This document shows, piece after piece, positions 1 through 9,341 of a DNA stretch of 64,000 nucleotides. How positions within the stretch are numbered: position 1 is the stretch's first letter; each line of letters begins with the position of its first letter. This DNA comes from Thiomonas sp. X19 (GTDB lineage Bacteria; Pseudomonadota; Gammaproteobacteria; Burkholderiales; Burkholderiaceae_C), in NCBI RefSeq assembly GCF_900089495.1, contig NZ_LT605203.1:3443040-3507039 (forward strand). Reading direction: 5' to 3'. Below the pieces are notes generated by a model, which was not told the DNA's origin, ran no database searches, and was given only the letters and a program-made list of their open reading frames with translations. Both the position numbers and the translations under genes were made by a program.

Positions 1-937
1 GCGCTGGGTGATGCTCCATGCACGATCGCATCGTTTCAATCCACGCCCGGGTTTTAACCCGAGCGAGACTTACAACAAGTCGCCCGCAGGGCGTCTTTGT
101 TGAGTTTCAATCCACGCCCGGGTTTTAACCCGAGCGAGACCTGGTGTTCGTCGTACTATTCGTCACTTCCGTGATCGTTTCAATCCACGCCCGGGTTTTA
201 ACCCGAGCGAGACGGGGGGTTGCAGGGGATGCCGTCGCTGGCATCGAGTTTCAATCCACGCCCGGGTTTTAACCCGAGCGAGACGATCGGCGTTGATTGC
301 CGCCATTGAGGAGAGCGATGTTTCAATCCACGCCCGGGTTTTAACCCGAGCGAGACGACGTCAGCGGGAGCGAACTCGCTCAACGCATGGGTGGTTTCAA
401 TCCACGCCCGGGTTTTAACCCGAGCGAGACGTCTTGCTCTGGCTGCCAAAGGGCATCACCCTCCCGTTTCAATCCACGCCCGGGTTTTAACCCGAGCGAG
501 ACTTGCTTTGCTCGGCTTCGCTTTTGGGTTCCTGCGATGTTTCAATCCACGCCCGGGTTTTAACCCGAGCGAGACGACCTGCAGAGAATCCGGGGTATCC
601 GGCAGCATGAGGTTTCAATCCACGCCCGGGTTTTAACCCGAGCGAGACAGAACACCGCCATGGACACTCAATCGCCTCTGCTCGTTTCAATCCACGCCCG
701 GGTTTTAACCCGAGCGAGACTTTTCTTCGTGCTTGCCGTGCTTGTGCTTTGACATGTTTCAATCCACGCCCGGGTTTTAACCCGAGCGAGACTGACATAG
801 AACCCCCGAAAAATCAAGGCTTGGAAGGTTTCAATCCACGCCCGGGTTTTAACCCGAGCGAGACGTGAATGTGAGGGTGCCAACCGTTCACGCCACGGGT
901 GTTTCAATCCACGCCCGGGTTTTAACCCGAGCGAGAC
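1..937 (-). CRISPR. Type I-C CRISPR array, 13 full repeats, continues beyond left edge
   Basis: Thirteen copies of a 37-bp repeat start at 33, 104, 177, 248, 320, 394, 466, 539, 612, 684, 756, 828 and 901. By eye all are identical. They are separated by 12 complete spacers of 34-37 bp, and bases 1-32 look like part of a further spacer, so the array extends out of the window. On the + strand each repeat begins GTTTCAATCCACGCCC; read on the minus strand it ends in ATTGAAAC, the usual 3' end and crRNA 5' handle of type I-C repeats. The core CGGGTTTTAACCCG can fold as a 6-bp stem with a 2-nt loop, the expected Cas5c processing hairpin. The leader and cas genes lie to the right, so transcription runs leftwards and the newest spacers should be near 865-900. 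Confidence 0.98.
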
Positions 938-1114
938 TCCACTCGCGCAACGTGTTGCTGCGCAACGGAGTTGTTCTGCATTCCCGCGAACTGGGTTCTC
1001 CGTTCAGGCAGACCCGGATTCGCAGGCAAGGAAAATTCATCAAATTGTGAAAGATCAAGGATTTGCGTGATGCGCGAACCGGCCGGGATTTCGGCTTTGC
1101 TCGGGGTTCGCGGG
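938..1114 (-). promoter_or_regulatory. CRISPR leader
   Basis: The 177 bp between the last repeat and the cas2 stop carry no gene and occupy the leader position for a minus-strand array. The middle part (about 1035-1070) is clearly more AT-rich than its surroundings, as expected for a leader promoter, although I cannot pick a convincing -35/-10 pair. Next to the first repeat the heptamer GCGCAAC occurs twice (about 948-954 and 959-965), a possible leader-anchoring element for spacer acquisition. The function is inferred from position. Confidence 0.75.
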
Positions 1115-1405
1115 CTACACGACAAGCGGGCCGTTGAAGTCGATGGAACGGAAGGTGCCATATTGCTTGACGCGCAGTTCGGTCGGTTCGGTGATGCGGT
1201 AGAAGCGCAGATTATCTTCGTCCAGCTTGATTTCGGCGAGCAGTTCGCGTTCAAGGGCTTCGTATTCCATGGCATCGACCTGACATTCGAACACGGATTT
1301 CTGCACGCGTTGTCCCACCCTTTCACAGGCCTTGGCTACGCGCCGCAGACGTTTGCGGCCTGCAGCTGTTTCGGTCGAGACGTCATAGGTCACGATGATG
1401 AGCAT
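1115..1405 (-). CDS. cas2: CRISPR-associated endonuclease Cas2
   Basis: This 96-aa protein begins [11 protein letters not shown], the Cas2 beta-strand with the conserved Asp (D8). It has the usual small ferredoxin-like size and an RVQKSVFEC segment. Cas2 dimers hold two Cas1 dimers together in the spacer integrase. The gene is the last of the cas operon, 16 bp after cas1, with its stop abutting the leader. A basic R/K-rich helix at about residues 16-35 fits DNA binding. Nothing is truncated. Confidence 0.97.
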   Translation of the reverse strand: MLIIVTYDVSTETAAGRKRLRRVAKACERVGQRVQKSVFECQVDAMEYEALERELLAEIKLDEDNLRFYRITEPTELRVKQYGTFRSIDFNGPLVV

Positions 1406-1421
1406 GGTGTCTTGTGGTCGA

Positions 1422-2456
1422 TTACCGGGCCAGATAGGGCAGGTAACCGTCCATCTCGCCGCGGATGGTCCGCGCGAGCAGGCGAGCCTGGACGAAAGGC
1501 AGCAGGCCGATCGGCATTTTGGTCTCCAGCAGAGGGTGGGTGACCTCTTCCTGCTTGCGCTCCTGCCAGGCGGCGACGACCTTGCGCCGGCCTTTGTCGG
1601 ACAGCAGCACGGCGCCGCCCTCGTGCTGGTCGAAGTCGTCAGCGCTGATCTGGCCGCGGTTGATGAGTGTCAGCGCCAGCCGGTCTGCGAGTACCGAGCG
1701 GAATTCCTCTTGCAGGTCGAGTGCAAGTGCGGCGCGGCCGGGCCGCACGGCGTGCAGGAAACCGAGCTGGGGATCGAGCCCGACGGCTTCCAGCGCCGAG
1801 CGGCAATCGTTCATCAGCATGGCGTAGAGAAAAGACAGCAGGGCGTTGAACCGGTCGAGCGGAGGCCGGCGGGTGCGGCCGTCTAGGCGGAAGTCTTCAC
1901 GCATGGACGGCTTGACGATGCGATTCAGGGCCTCGAAATAGCCGCGCGCAGCCTCACCCTCGACGCCGCGCAGGACGTCAAGGGTCTGGGCCTCGGCGGC
2001 GGCGCGCAACGATGCGGCAAGGTTGTCGGCACACCGGGCGAGATGGGCGGATTCGCCGGCATCGGCGCTTTCGCGTGCCCCGCGTTGCACGACGCTGCGG
2101 CTGTTCTTGATCTTTCCGGCGATGCACTCACGCGCCAGTCCGAAGGTGATGGTGGCATCGTCCGCGGCATGGTGCTGGGCCTGGCGAAGCAGGATATTGC
2201 CCGATACCGGGCCTTCGAGCCGCGCCTTGAAGCGGCCGGAATCATCCAGCAGGACGAGGGACTTGCCCTCATCGGCCAGGCGGTGCATCAGCGCTGGCGA
2301 CACCATGACGTTGCCAAAGCACACCAAGCCACCGACATGGTGCAACGGCACCTGGAGTTTCTTCTCGCGTTCCACGTCCACGCGCAGGGTGGCGTTGTCG
2401 ATGTGGACATAGGCCTGCGGGGTCATCACATACAGGGTGTTTTGCAGGGTCTGCAT
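1422..2456 (-). CDS. cas1: CRISPR-associated integrase/endonuclease Cas1 (type I-C)
   Basis: This 344-aa protein has the normal Cas1 length. It has an N-terminal beta domain and a C-terminal helical catalytic domain with the metal-binding triad visible: Glu in [10 protein letters not shown] (about E166), His in [10 protein letters not shown] (about H235) and Asp in [10 protein letters not shown] (about D247). Cas1 carries out strand transfer when prespacers are joined to the leader-repeat junction. Its start codon overlaps the cas4 stop by one base, so the two are translationally coupled; Cas4 and Cas1 act together in PAM-end trimming in I-C systems. It appears intact. Confidence 0.98.
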   Translation of the reverse strand: MQTLQNTLYVMTPQAYVHIDNATLRVDVEREKKLQVPLHHVGGLVCFGNVMVSPALMHRLADEGKSLVLLDDSGRFKARLEGPVSGNILLRQAQHHAADDATITFGLARECIAGKIKNSRSVVQRGARESADAGESAHLARCADNLAASLRAAAEAQTLDVLRGVEGEAARGYFEALNRIVKPSMREDFRLDGRTRRPPLDRFNALLSFLYAMLMNDCRSALEAVGLDPQLGFLHAVRPGRAALALDLQEEFRSVLADRLALTLINRGQISADDFDQHEGGAVLLSDKGRRKVVAAWQERKQEEVTHPLLETKMPIGLLPFVQARLLARTIRGEMDGYLPYLAR

Positions 2457-3091
2457 CAGTCCTCCACCTCAAACAGGTGCGCACGTAGTTCGCGCTGCAC
2501 GCGCACGGCGGTCAGCGCCTCGGGCTGGCAGATGTCCTTGAGCGAACATTCCCGGCAGCGCGCATCGAACACGGGGAGCGGCAGGACCCCGGCCCTCAGC
2601 ATGGCGCGGATGGCCTCGGCCGTATCAATCACCAGTTCGCGCAACGCGGGCGTGATGGCGACTTCGCGCCGGCGGTGGCTGCTGGCGTGGTAGATGGCGC
2701 CAAGCGGCACGGGGCGGCCCAGCATGTCTTCCAGGCACATGGCCTGGGCGGCGAGCTGGATGTCGTCATGGGTTTTCTGGCGCTTGCGGCCATGCTTGAA
2801 CTCCACGGGGAACACCGTGCCATCGGCATGGAACTCGACGAGGTCGGCCTTGCCGATCAGTCCCAGACGATCCGACCACAAGGGCAGGCTGCGCTCGACT
2901 TTCACGCCGGCCTTGATCTCGTAGCCCGGCGCGTCCACGAGACGATGCACGGCCTGTCCGCGCGCGGTGTGAATGTTGTCCTCGAACGCTTGCTCCAGGT
3001 GGATCAGCCCGCATTGCCGCGGACAGTACACCCAGTGCTGCAGGGCGGACAGGGGCACAGGGTCGTCGGTGGCGTTCACATCCCGGAGCAT
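2456..3091 (-). CDS. cas4: CRISPR-associated exonuclease Cas4
   Basis: This 211-aa RecB-like nuclease has a four-Cys Fe-S cluster: C23 in YCPRQC and C179, C182, C188 in CRECSLKDIC. The RecB active-site residues are visible: H49, D83 in GKADLVEF, E97/K99 in PVEFKHG, and Q112. Cas4 selects PAM-containing prespacers and trims them before Cas1-Cas2 integration. The ATG directly follows the stop codon of the upstream HicA-like gene with no gap, so translation of the adaptation module is tied to the toxin gene ahead of it, which is unusual for a I-C operon. Confidence 0.97.
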   Translation of the reverse strand: MLRDVNATDDPVPLSALQHWVYCPRQCGLIHLEQAFEDNIHTARGQAVHRLVDAPGYEIKAGVKVERSLPLWSDRLGLIGKADLVEFHADGTVFPVEFKHGRKRQKTHDDIQLAAQAMCLEDMLGRPVPLGAIYHASSHRRREVAITPALRELVIDTAEAIRAMLRAGVLPLPVFDARCRECSLKDICQPEALTAVRVQRELRAHLFEVED

Positions 3092-3334
3092 TCAGTTGAA
3101 CAGGCGCTCGAGCAAGGCATCGCGACTGAGGCCGTGATGCACTGCCACGGCATCGAGCACAGCGGCCAGCGTGCCGATGCGCAGCGGATCATGCCGGGGC
3201 ACGGTGATGTGATGCTCTCCGCGCGCGGTGCTGGTCAGCCGCATGTGGCTACCGGTCTGCCGTGTGACGCGGTAGCCAAGCCGGTCCAGGCGCTTGACCA
3301 GATCCGATCCGGACAGATCACGCGGCAGCCTCAT
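3092..3334 (-). CDS. HicA-type mRNA interferase toxin inside the cas operon
   Basis: This 80-aa basic protein has the HicA/YcfA pattern: an N-terminal SGSDLVKRLDRLGY helix, then RQTGSHMRL with the catalytic-type His (H30) in the G-S-H motif, and a late TVPRHDPLRIGTL segment. HicA toxins have a dsRBD-like fold and cleave mRNA. The gene overlaps the HicB-like antitoxin by 4 bp and is followed with no gap by cas4, so it is embedded between the interference and adaptation cas genes. The active-site His is present, so it looks functional. The family call rests on motif recognition; the toxic effect is inferred. Confidence 0.85.
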   Translation of the reverse strand: MRLPRDLSGSDLVKRLDRLGYRVTRQTGSHMRLTSTARGEHHITVPRHDPLRIGTLAAVLDAVAVHHGLSRDALLERLFN

Positions 3335-3537
3335 ACTGCCAGCATCTCTTCGCGGGTGATGTGCAGACGGATAATGCTGGGACGCTTGTCATCGTCGAAA
3401 TGGCAATGCACTGCGTCGCGCACTTGCGCGTGCAGGGATTCGAGGTCGTCGGCCTCGGTCAAGATGTCCACGCCGACGGCGCGCGCGATATAGCCGCCCT
3501 CAGGCGCTTGTTCGACGATGAAATGGATTTCGGACAT
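3331..3537 (-). CDS. Short HicB-type antitoxin inside the cas operon
   Basis: This 68-aa acidic protein starts MSEIHFIVEQAPEGGYIARAV, the HicB partial-RNase-H-like strand pattern (F-I-V-E..PEGGY.A.A), followed by LTEADDLESLHAQVRDAV. Full-size HicB proteins carry a C-terminal ribbon-helix-helix or HTH domain; this one has none, so it probably neutralises the toxin but cannot repress its own promoter. It starts 18 bp after cas7c on the same strand and overlaps the toxin gene by 4 bp. Antitoxin-first order is a known variant. Expression should follow the cas operon. Confidence 0.82.
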   Translation of the reverse strand: MSEIHFIVEQAPEGGYIARAVGVDILTEADDLESLHAQVRDAVHCHFDDDKRPSIIRLHITREEMLAV

Positions 3538-3555
3538 GTGGACTCCCGCTGAATG

Positions 3556-4524
3556 TCAGGCCAGGCGCCGCAGCGTGACGCCGTTGCCAAGCGACTGTTC
3601 GCTCCCCGCGCCGATGGGGTTTCCGTCGAAGAGTACCGTGTAATCGTCGAAAGTGCGCGGCACGTCCACGCTTTCGGCGCGCGCGATTTTCAGCCGATCA
3701 AACAGCGCATGCGCCGGAGCGTTGCCCAGCTCCGAATCGTGCCTGAACACATACAGCCCGCGAGTGGACATTTCGCCCCGGGCTGCGGAGCGGTCATGCT
3801 CGAACATCTGCGCGAGTGATTGCCAAAGCAGTGCCAAATCGTCTTCACCAAAGCCAGTCTGCCTGGCGAGGAAGCTCGAGACGAAACCATGCGCGGCGTA
3901 GAGGCCGTAAGGCACGGTGTGCTTGCGGCCCATGGTGCGATTGTCACCGCCCTGCTTTTCGGCTTCGGCCTCGGTCGCCACCGCCATGCGGGTGATCGAG
4001 TGTTCCTGTGCGATGACGGGATCGACCGAACGCGCGAAGGTGAACTGCACCGGTCCGCGCACCTGGCCACAGTTGATGCCGGTGGACATGACCGCGCCGA
4101 AGGTGCGCACGTCGAAGAAATTCTGGCACATCCAGTCGCGGGCCTTGTTCACGTCATCGCCACTGCCTTTGCGCTTTTTCTCCTTGGCGGTTTTTTTCTC
4201 GGAGGCTTCGTCTGGAGCGGACTCGAGGCTTTCAGCATCCAGCTTGAGCGCGGAGTAGGCGCGCTGGTTCTGCTGGTTGAGGACGGCTTTCTCGCGCACG
4301 TAAATCTCGAAGCGCTTCTCACCCGGCTGGGGGTCGCGTACATCTTGCTCTTTGGTCATCGCGACGAAGTTGCGCACCTTGCGCTTCAAGGCCACGTCGG
4401 TCACCAGCCCATGCCCGGTTTCGGCATCCAGGCGCGGCAGATTGCCGGCGTCCGGGTCGCCGTTGGGATTGCCGTCTTTCACGTCAAACAGCAGCACGAA
4501 GTCGTAGCGGTTGGTCAGGCTCAT
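3556..4524 (-). CDS. cas7: Cascade backbone subunit Cas7c (Csd2)
   Basis: This 322-aa protein begins with the Cas7/CT1132 hallmark [19 protein letters not shown], in which the first beta strand of the RRM fold is followed by the N-P-N-G-D-P motif. Several copies coat the crRNA in type I-C Cascade. The Lys/Glu-rich linker around residues 92-125 matches the flexible thumb region of the family. It overlaps the end of cas8c by 4 bp and precedes the HicB-like gene by 18 bp. The length is normal for Csd2. Confidence 0.97.
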   Translation of the reverse strand: MSLTNRYDFVLLFDVKDGNPNGDPDAGNLPRLDAETGHGLVTDVALKRKVRNFVAMTKEQDVRDPQPGEKRFEIYVREKAVLNQQNQRAYSALKLDAESLESAPDEASEKKTAKEKKRKGSGDDVNKARDWMCQNFFDVRTFGAVMSTGINCGQVRGPVQFTFARSVDPVIAQEHSITRMAVATEAEAEKQGGDNRTMGRKHTVPYGLYAAHGFVSSFLARQTGFGEDDLALLWQSLAQMFEHDRSAARGEMSTRGLYVFRHDSELGNAPAHALFDRLKIARAESVDVPRTFDDYTVLFDGNPIGAGSEQSLGNGVTLRRLA

Positions 4525-4892
4525 TGAATTTGCTCCGTGGTGGATTTGGTGAAGAAAGCTCGGCGTTGCTGGTAGTAGCCGAGAGCGAACCGCGCCTGGT
4601 CGGGCAAGGGCAGGATGCGCGGCGGGAAGGTGGCGGCGTCGAAGCCATCCATGATCTCACCGATGAGCCTCTCGCGGGTGATGGCGAGGCCCGCGGTCAT
4701 CTTGCCGAGGTGGTGCTTGCTCAGGCGCAGCAGGGTCGGAAATACCGCGGCCGGAGTACTCGATGCCGCACCGTAATAGCGGTCGCGGATGGTGGCGTTG
4801 ATGCCGGGGCTGGCGTCCTCCTGGATTTTTTCCAGCGTGGCGAACAGCCGCCCCAGCCGATAAGCCGGGTTGGTGTTGGTCGGATCGAGCAT
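4521..4892 (-). CDS. cas11c: Internal ORF for small subunit Cas11c within cas8c
   Basis: In type I-C systems the small subunit Cas11c is known to be translated from an internal start in cas8c. Here an in-frame ATG at 4892 begins [20 protein letters not shown] and gives 123 aa, which fits the known Cas11c size. On the minus strand it is preceded by AAGGAG (4902-4907) nine bases upstream, one of the better Shine-Dalgarno matches in this operon. The product would stabilise the non-target strand along the Cascade belly. The internal start is visible in the sequence; its use here is inferred from the family. Confidence 0.85.
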   Translation of the reverse strand: MLDPTNTNPAYRLGRLFATLEKIQEDASPGINATIRDRYYGAASSTPAAVFPTLLRLSKHHLGKMTAGLAITRERLIGEIMDGFDAATFPPRILPLPDQARFALGYYQQRRAFFTKSTTEQIQ

Positions 4893-6290
4893 GGGCGTGA
4901 ACTCCTTCTCTGGGGTGTTGCGGGAACGAATCCAGCGGTTGAGGCAGGCCTTGATGACAGCGGCGCGGGCATAGGTGGGTTTTTGCTCGGCGCGGCAGCG
5001 CGCCACGGCCAAATTGAGCAGCGTGGCCGGATAAGGCAGTCCTTCGAGAATGGCGCGCATGACTTCGCCGCCGAGGTTGGGCGGGATGTTGTCGGCCTTG
5101 TTCAGCAAGGCCAGTCCGGTGAGCAGGCGAAACAGTGACAGGTGTTCCGGTTCGTAGGCGGCATGGACGACGGCCACATCCTCGAAATGCTGCCTGATGC
5201 GCCGCGCCAACTCGGCGGCTGTAGCGGTTTCCCAGAAGCGAATGCTGATGCGGGCTGCGTTGGGTGCCAGGCCCAACACATGGAAGCGCGTGTCGGGCCC
5301 GCCGACGCTGAACTGCCCCGACGCTACGGACGCGTACAGCACCTTGATCGCATCAGTGTTCCTGTCCGGGTTGTCCTTGGGCGGTTCGCCGAACAGGTCG
5401 AGCATGGCGGTTTCCAGCGTGTGCGGGCCCTCGGCCCAGAAAACGGTGGAGGAATTACCGACCTGGATGCGCTGGCGCGAATCCCTCGCCAGCAGATGAT
5501 TTAAGGCCGTGGTGTAGGCGAACACTGCGGACTTGCCCAGTGGCGCGTTCGCACCCTGCGCCTTGCCGTATGAATTGAATGCGTCGAGATTGAACGACAC
5601 GATGTTTGCGCCCGAAGTCTGCGCACCCCACACGCCCTTGATCGCAGGGTGCAGGCGTTCGATGGCGGCAGGCGCACCACTGACCAGACACACGCCATCG
5701 GGCGTTTCTTCGGTTTGGTTGGCAGTGGCCACGACCACGGCGGGGCGTTGGCAAACCAGTTCCAGGTTCCCGTGTAGACGAAAACTCAGGACGGGGTTGG
5801 CTGCTTCGATATCCGCAAATGCGGAAAAGCTCGCGAGAGACTCCGGAGTGAGAGAGTCGAGAAATGCCAGTACGGCTTGGATGCCAGCGTCCTCGCGAGC
5901 TGACTCGGGCAAGGCTTCGAGCCTGGCGCGAAATGCCTGGTGCATTTCGGCTAGACGAGCGAGGTAATCCGCCTCCTTGTCTTTCTTTCGGCTCTCCTCG
6001 CGCTTCTTGGCGTCGGGCATGCCTAGCACATACTCGGCGTTGTCCCACAGCAGATTCGCCGCCACGCCCGAGGTTTTCTTGACGCCCTGCGGCACCAGAA
6101 AGCGCTGGCCGGCTTTCTTCTTGCCATCGCCGCTGCGGGTGTCGGCGATATTGAGCAGTCTCCCGGCAGCGTCGATGTCCAGCACGAAGGGAATTTCCTT
6201 GTCTTCCAAACCAAAGCTCGGCAAGCGGTTTGCGGGGTCGGGGTCGATCTGCTTGCGGCGGTAGTAGACATCGAGCGCTTGCAGAATCAT
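4521..6290 (-). CDS. cas8c: Cascade large subunit Cas8c (Csd1)
   Basis: This 589-aa protein has the length of the Cas8c/Csd1 family and starts [12 protein letters not shown], typical of Csd1. It contains the conserved VCLVSG and [17 protein letters not shown] segments. Cas8c recognises the PAM and starts R-loop formation. The C-terminal 123 residues can also be made separately as Cas11c (see the internal entry). It overlaps cas5c and cas7c by 4 bp each, giving tight translational coupling. I see no frameshift. Confidence 0.97.
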   Translation of the reverse strand: MILQALDVYYRRKQIDPDPANRLPSFGLEDKEIPFVLDIDAAGRLLNIADTRSGDGKKKAGQRFLVPQGVKKTSGVAANLLWDNAEYVLGMPDAKKREESRKKDKEADYLARLAEMHQAFRARLEALPESAREDAGIQAVLAFLDSLTPESLASFSAFADIEAANPVLSFRLHGNLELVCQRPAVVVATANQTEETPDGVCLVSGAPAAIERLHPAIKGVWGAQTSGANIVSFNLDAFNSYGKAQGANAPLGKSAVFAYTTALNHLLARDSRQRIQVGNSSTVFWAEGPHTLETAMLDLFGEPPKDNPDRNTDAIKVLYASVASGQFSVGGPDTRFHVLGLAPNAARISIRFWETATAAELARRIRQHFEDVAVVHAAYEPEHLSLFRLLTGLALLNKADNIPPNLGGEVMRAILEGLPYPATLLNLAVARCRAEQKPTYARAAVIKACLNRWIRSRNTPEKEFTPMLDPTNTNPAYRLGRLFATLEKIQEDASPGINATIRDRYYGAASSTPAAVFPTLLRLSKHHLGKMTAGLAITRERLIGEIMDGFDAATFPPRILPLPDQARFALGYYQQRRAFFTKSTTEQIQ

Positions 6291-6952
6291 CCCCGCACCT
6301 CCACGCTATTCCAGGCGGGAACCTGCACCACGCCTTGCTCCATGAGCGCACGGAAAAAGCGCGGCTGCGGGTCGGCTGTATTGGAGAAGTCCAGATCGTG
6401 CAGCATGAAACCCAGGTCGCGGGTTTCATCGATCGGCCGCGGCTCGGTGGCAGTGTCGGCAATCAGCCGGAAATGCGCCGCGAACTCGCGTGTGCCGAGG
6501 TAGGGCTGATTGACGCATTGGCCCTTGGATGCCCGGCGCTCGAACATCTCGTGATACTTCGGCACGCGTGCTTCGGGATCGCGCGCGGGCAGGAATTCCA
6601 GATCGGCGTGCACGCGGTAGGCCACGTCGCGCAGGAACAGGCCAGCGCGTTGCTGACGGTCGTCCTCGACGTAGAGGGCGAGGTCACCTTGGCCATTCTT
6701 CATCGCGGTTTCGACGTTGCGGGTGGATATCACGCTCGCCACCTCATTGCGCCGCAGATTGATCCAGCGGATGGGTTTGAGCACCTCGATGCGGCGCACA
6801 TGCCACCGGATCGCCGGCTTCCAAAGAATCGCCTCGAAGCAGGCACGCGCGGCGGATGGAGTCATCACGTCATAGCTCACCCGTTCGACCTTCATTTCTG
6901 GGCGTGTGAAGCAGGCCCAGGGGCCGGACAGTTCCAGGCAATAGGGTTTCAT
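6287..6952 (-). CDS. cas5c: Cascade subunit and crRNA endonuclease Cas5c (Csd5)
   Basis: This 221-aa protein has the Cas5 RAMP start MKPYCLELSGPWACFTRPEMKVERVSYDV. In type I-C systems, which lack Cas6, Cas5c cuts the repeat hairpin to make crRNA and then caps the 5' handle. I chose the ATG at 6952 over an upstream TTG at 6970 because family members begin at this strand and a GAGAG stretch lies just upstream. It begins 10 bp after the cas3 stop and overlaps cas8c by 4 bp. C-terminal motifs include YLGTREF and DLGFMLHDL. Confidence 0.96.
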   Translation of the reverse strand: MKPYCLELSGPWACFTRPEMKVERVSYDVMTPSAARACFEAILWKPAIRWHVRRIEVLKPIRWINLRRNEVASVISTRNVETAMKNGQGDLALYVEDDRQQRAGLFLRDVAYRVHADLEFLPARDPEARVPKYHEMFERRASKGQCVNQPYLGTREFAAHFRLIADTATEPRPIDETRDLGFMLHDLDFSNTADPQPRFFRALMEQGVVQVPAWNSVEVRG

Positions 6953-6962
6953 GGTTCTCTCG

Positions 6963-9248
6963 TCACACAATCAGACTGGTTGGCCCATGGGGCGGTCCGT
7001 CAGGATTGAGCCCGAGTGTAGGGTGGTAGAGAAAGTCGCTGACTTGGACGAAAAGACCGGGAATGATTTCCGCGATGTCCCCATAAGCCAATAACTTCGC
7101 CACATCGCGGCTATGCAGGTTGACCGTGTAGCGCTGCAGCTTACGCATCAGCCAGCGCTGCGGGCCATCCTTGCGCAGCATTCCCAGTAAATCGTCAATG
7201 CTGCCGTCCCGTCCGTCCACACCCCGGTAGAGCACGATGATGGGCGAGTTGTCCTCGTCCTCGATCAGCTTGAAATTCTCGGCTGCGGTGCGGAAGTTAA
7301 CGGCCAGCTCAAAACCGTCGAGGGTGTTGCCGGCCATGCACAAGTCGTCGCAGATGCCCTTTTTGTCGAGTTCGCAGGCGTGGTACAGGCGTTCGAAATA
7401 GCTGGCGAAGCGTTCGCGCGCGAGCGGCTGCTCGGTGATGCCGTACAGGACATCGCGACAAGCGTCCTCGCCGCGACGCAGAAGCCCCGGCGGTGCGGGT
7501 TTTGGCGGAACAAAGACCACGACCTCGCCCTTGGCGGCCAGACGGCCTTCGCGGTTGCAGCGCCCTGCCGCCTGGGCGATGGAGTCGAGCCCGGCGAGCG
7601 CTCGAAACACCACAGGGAAATCGACGTCTACGCCGGCTTCGACCAGTTGGGTGCTGACCACGCGCGTTGGCACGCCGGCTTTCAGCCGCGCTTTGATGTC
7701 CCCGATGATCTGCGAGCGATGCGCGCCGCACATCAACGCAGAAAGATGCAGCGTGCCCTCGGGCATTTTCTCCCAGAGTTCGCGCGCGTCTTGGCGGCGG
7801 TTGACGATGGCGAGTGCCGAGTCGTGCCGGGCGAGTTCCTGCGCCAGTTGTGGCCAATCGGTGGGCGCTTGCCAATCCACTGGCAGGCGCACGTGCACGC
7901 GTTCCAGCGCGCGGTAGATCGCATCGGGGTCGTTGATGATTTCGCGCACGTTGTCCAGGCCGCGCAGGTTCTGGCGGGCGTCGAAGTATTCGCGGGTGCT
8001 CAAGGCGGGTTGGGTGGCGGTGGCCAGCACCACGCTCACGCCGTAGTGCTGCGTCAGCAGATTGAGCACGTCGAGCATGGGCTGCAGGAATTCCGGCGGC
8101 AGCAATTGCGCTTCGTCGACGATGATGACGCTGTCCACCAAGTTGTGCAGCTTGCGGCAGCGCGAGGTGCGCGCGGCGAACAGCGACTCGAAGAACTGCA
8201 CATTGGTGGTGACGACAATGGGTGCGTCCCAGTTTTCGCAGGCCAGGCGCGAGGCGTGGTTTTCCCGCTCGGGGTCAGACTCGGCGTTGCTGTGGTGCTC
8301 GATGACCGCTTCACCAAAAATGCTGCGAAAAATGTCGGCGGTCTGCTCGATGATGCTGGTGTAGGGGATGACATGGATCACCCGGTGCTTGCCGTGCGCG
8401 CGGGCGTGCTCCAGCGCGAAGGCCATGCCCGAGAGCGTCTTGCCGCCGCCGGTGGGTACCGTGAGTGAAAACAGCCCGGGGGCGGCAGCGGCCTTTTCCC
8501 AGCACTGGCGCAGGATGTCGGCGCGCAGGGCGTTGACGGGAGTGGGCGGCACGGCGGCGGCCAGCTTGGCCATGTAGGCATCGAACAGGTGAGTGAGTTC
8601 GGACAGCGCGGGCCACTGGTTGCGCCGCGTGAACTTGTCCGGGTCCATGTAGCGCTCGGTATCGAGGAAATCCGCATCGACCAGCGCCGAGAACAGCATG
8701 CGCACCCACAGCGCAAAGCCGTTCTTGCCCCCGGGAATCGTCCGCAAATCAGGCTTGAAGTCGCCTGCGTCGAGCAATTCGGCCGGCGGGTTCGCAGCCA
8801 AAGACTCCGACAGCTCCGCACGGCTGTCGGCACTTGCGAGACGCACTTCCAATCCACCGAACCAATCCGCCAGCCCGGCATGATGCCCGGCGATGAGATA
8901 GGCCAGCACCCGCCCCGCCGGGCCGAAGCGATCCGTCGCGAGCACTGCGCCTGCCGTCGAATGCGGTGCCTTGCCCGCCTCGCCCTTGATGTGGGCATCG
9001 GCTTCGAAGCCGCTGGCCTGACGGATGTAACGTTGGAAACGGGGGCGGTATTTGCCCAAGTCGTGCCACTGGCCCGCCAGCCTTGCCGAGTCGGCACCAA
9101 AGGTTTCCGCGAAACGGGCAGCCAGATCAGCAACCGCCGTCAGATGATCAGCAAGACGGTGCGGTTCAAGCCAGTTGCCGTTGGCATCCTTCGCGGCATG
9201 GGCAATGGGCTGTTGTCGACTGTCCCGCTGATTCCTGCTTTTTGACAT
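6963..9248 (-). CDS. cas3: CRISPR-associated helicase-nuclease Cas3
   Basis: This 761-aa protein has an N-terminal HD nuclease domain (H35, WHDLGKY with H62-D63, H96 in PHSTAG, GHHAG at 121-125) and an SF2 helicase. The helicase shows Walker A TGGGKT near 265-270, the DEAQ box at 377-380, and motif VI in AAGRCNREG. Cas3 is recruited by Cascade and degrades the non-target strand 3' to 5'. It is the first cas gene of the operon. The 93 bp upstream to brnA show no convincing promoter, so it may be read through from the brnTA promoter. All catalytic motifs appear intact. Confidence 0.97.
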   Translation of the reverse strand: MSKSRNQRDSRQQPIAHAAKDANGNWLEPHRLADHLTAVADLAARFAETFGADSARLAGQWHDLGKYRPRFQRYIRQASGFEADAHIKGEAGKAPHSTAGAVLATDRFGPAGRVLAYLIAGHHAGLADWFGGLEVRLASADSRAELSESLAANPPAELLDAGDFKPDLRTIPGGKNGFALWVRMLFSALVDADFLDTERYMDPDKFTRRNQWPALSELTHLFDAYMAKLAAAVPPTPVNALRADILRQCWEKAAAAPGLFSLTVPTGGGKTLSGMAFALEHARAHGKHRVIHVIPYTSIIEQTADIFRSIFGEAVIEHHSNAESDPERENHASRLACENWDAPIVVTTNVQFFESLFAARTSRCRKLHNLVDSVIIVDEAQLLPPEFLQPMLDVLNLLTQHYGVSVVLATATQPALSTREYFDARQNLRGLDNVREIINDPDAIYRALERVHVRLPVDWQAPTDWPQLAQELARHDSALAIVNRRQDARELWEKMPEGTLHLSALMCGAHRSQIIGDIKARLKAGVPTRVVSTQLVEAGVDVDFPVVFRALAGLDSIAQAAGRCNREGRLAAKGEVVVFVPPKPAPPGLLRRGEDACRDVLYGITEQPLARERFASYFERLYHACELDKKGICDDLCMAGNTLDGFELAVNFRTAAENFKLIEDEDNSPIIVLYRGVDGRDGSIDDLLGMLRKDGPQRWLMRKLQRYTVNLHSRDVAKLLAYGDIAEIIPGLFVQVSDFLYHPTLGLNPDGPPHGPTSLIV

Positions 9249-9341
9249 CGGCTGTCCTGCGGCTGAGTTAGTTGAGTTTGAAGCTCAGCTGGAGAGATAT
9301 TGATTGGCTGATGGTCACCCAGTCGCGTTCCCGCATGTGCA

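Noticed and set aside
198..907. Open frames with a repeated peptide RLARVKTRAWIET across the CRISPR array
   Set aside because: They are translations of the 37-bp repeats and spacers, not a repeat protein.
1..937. Self-targeting spacer against a gene in this window
   Set aside because: No spacer was seen to match by eye; a real search is needed and was not possible.
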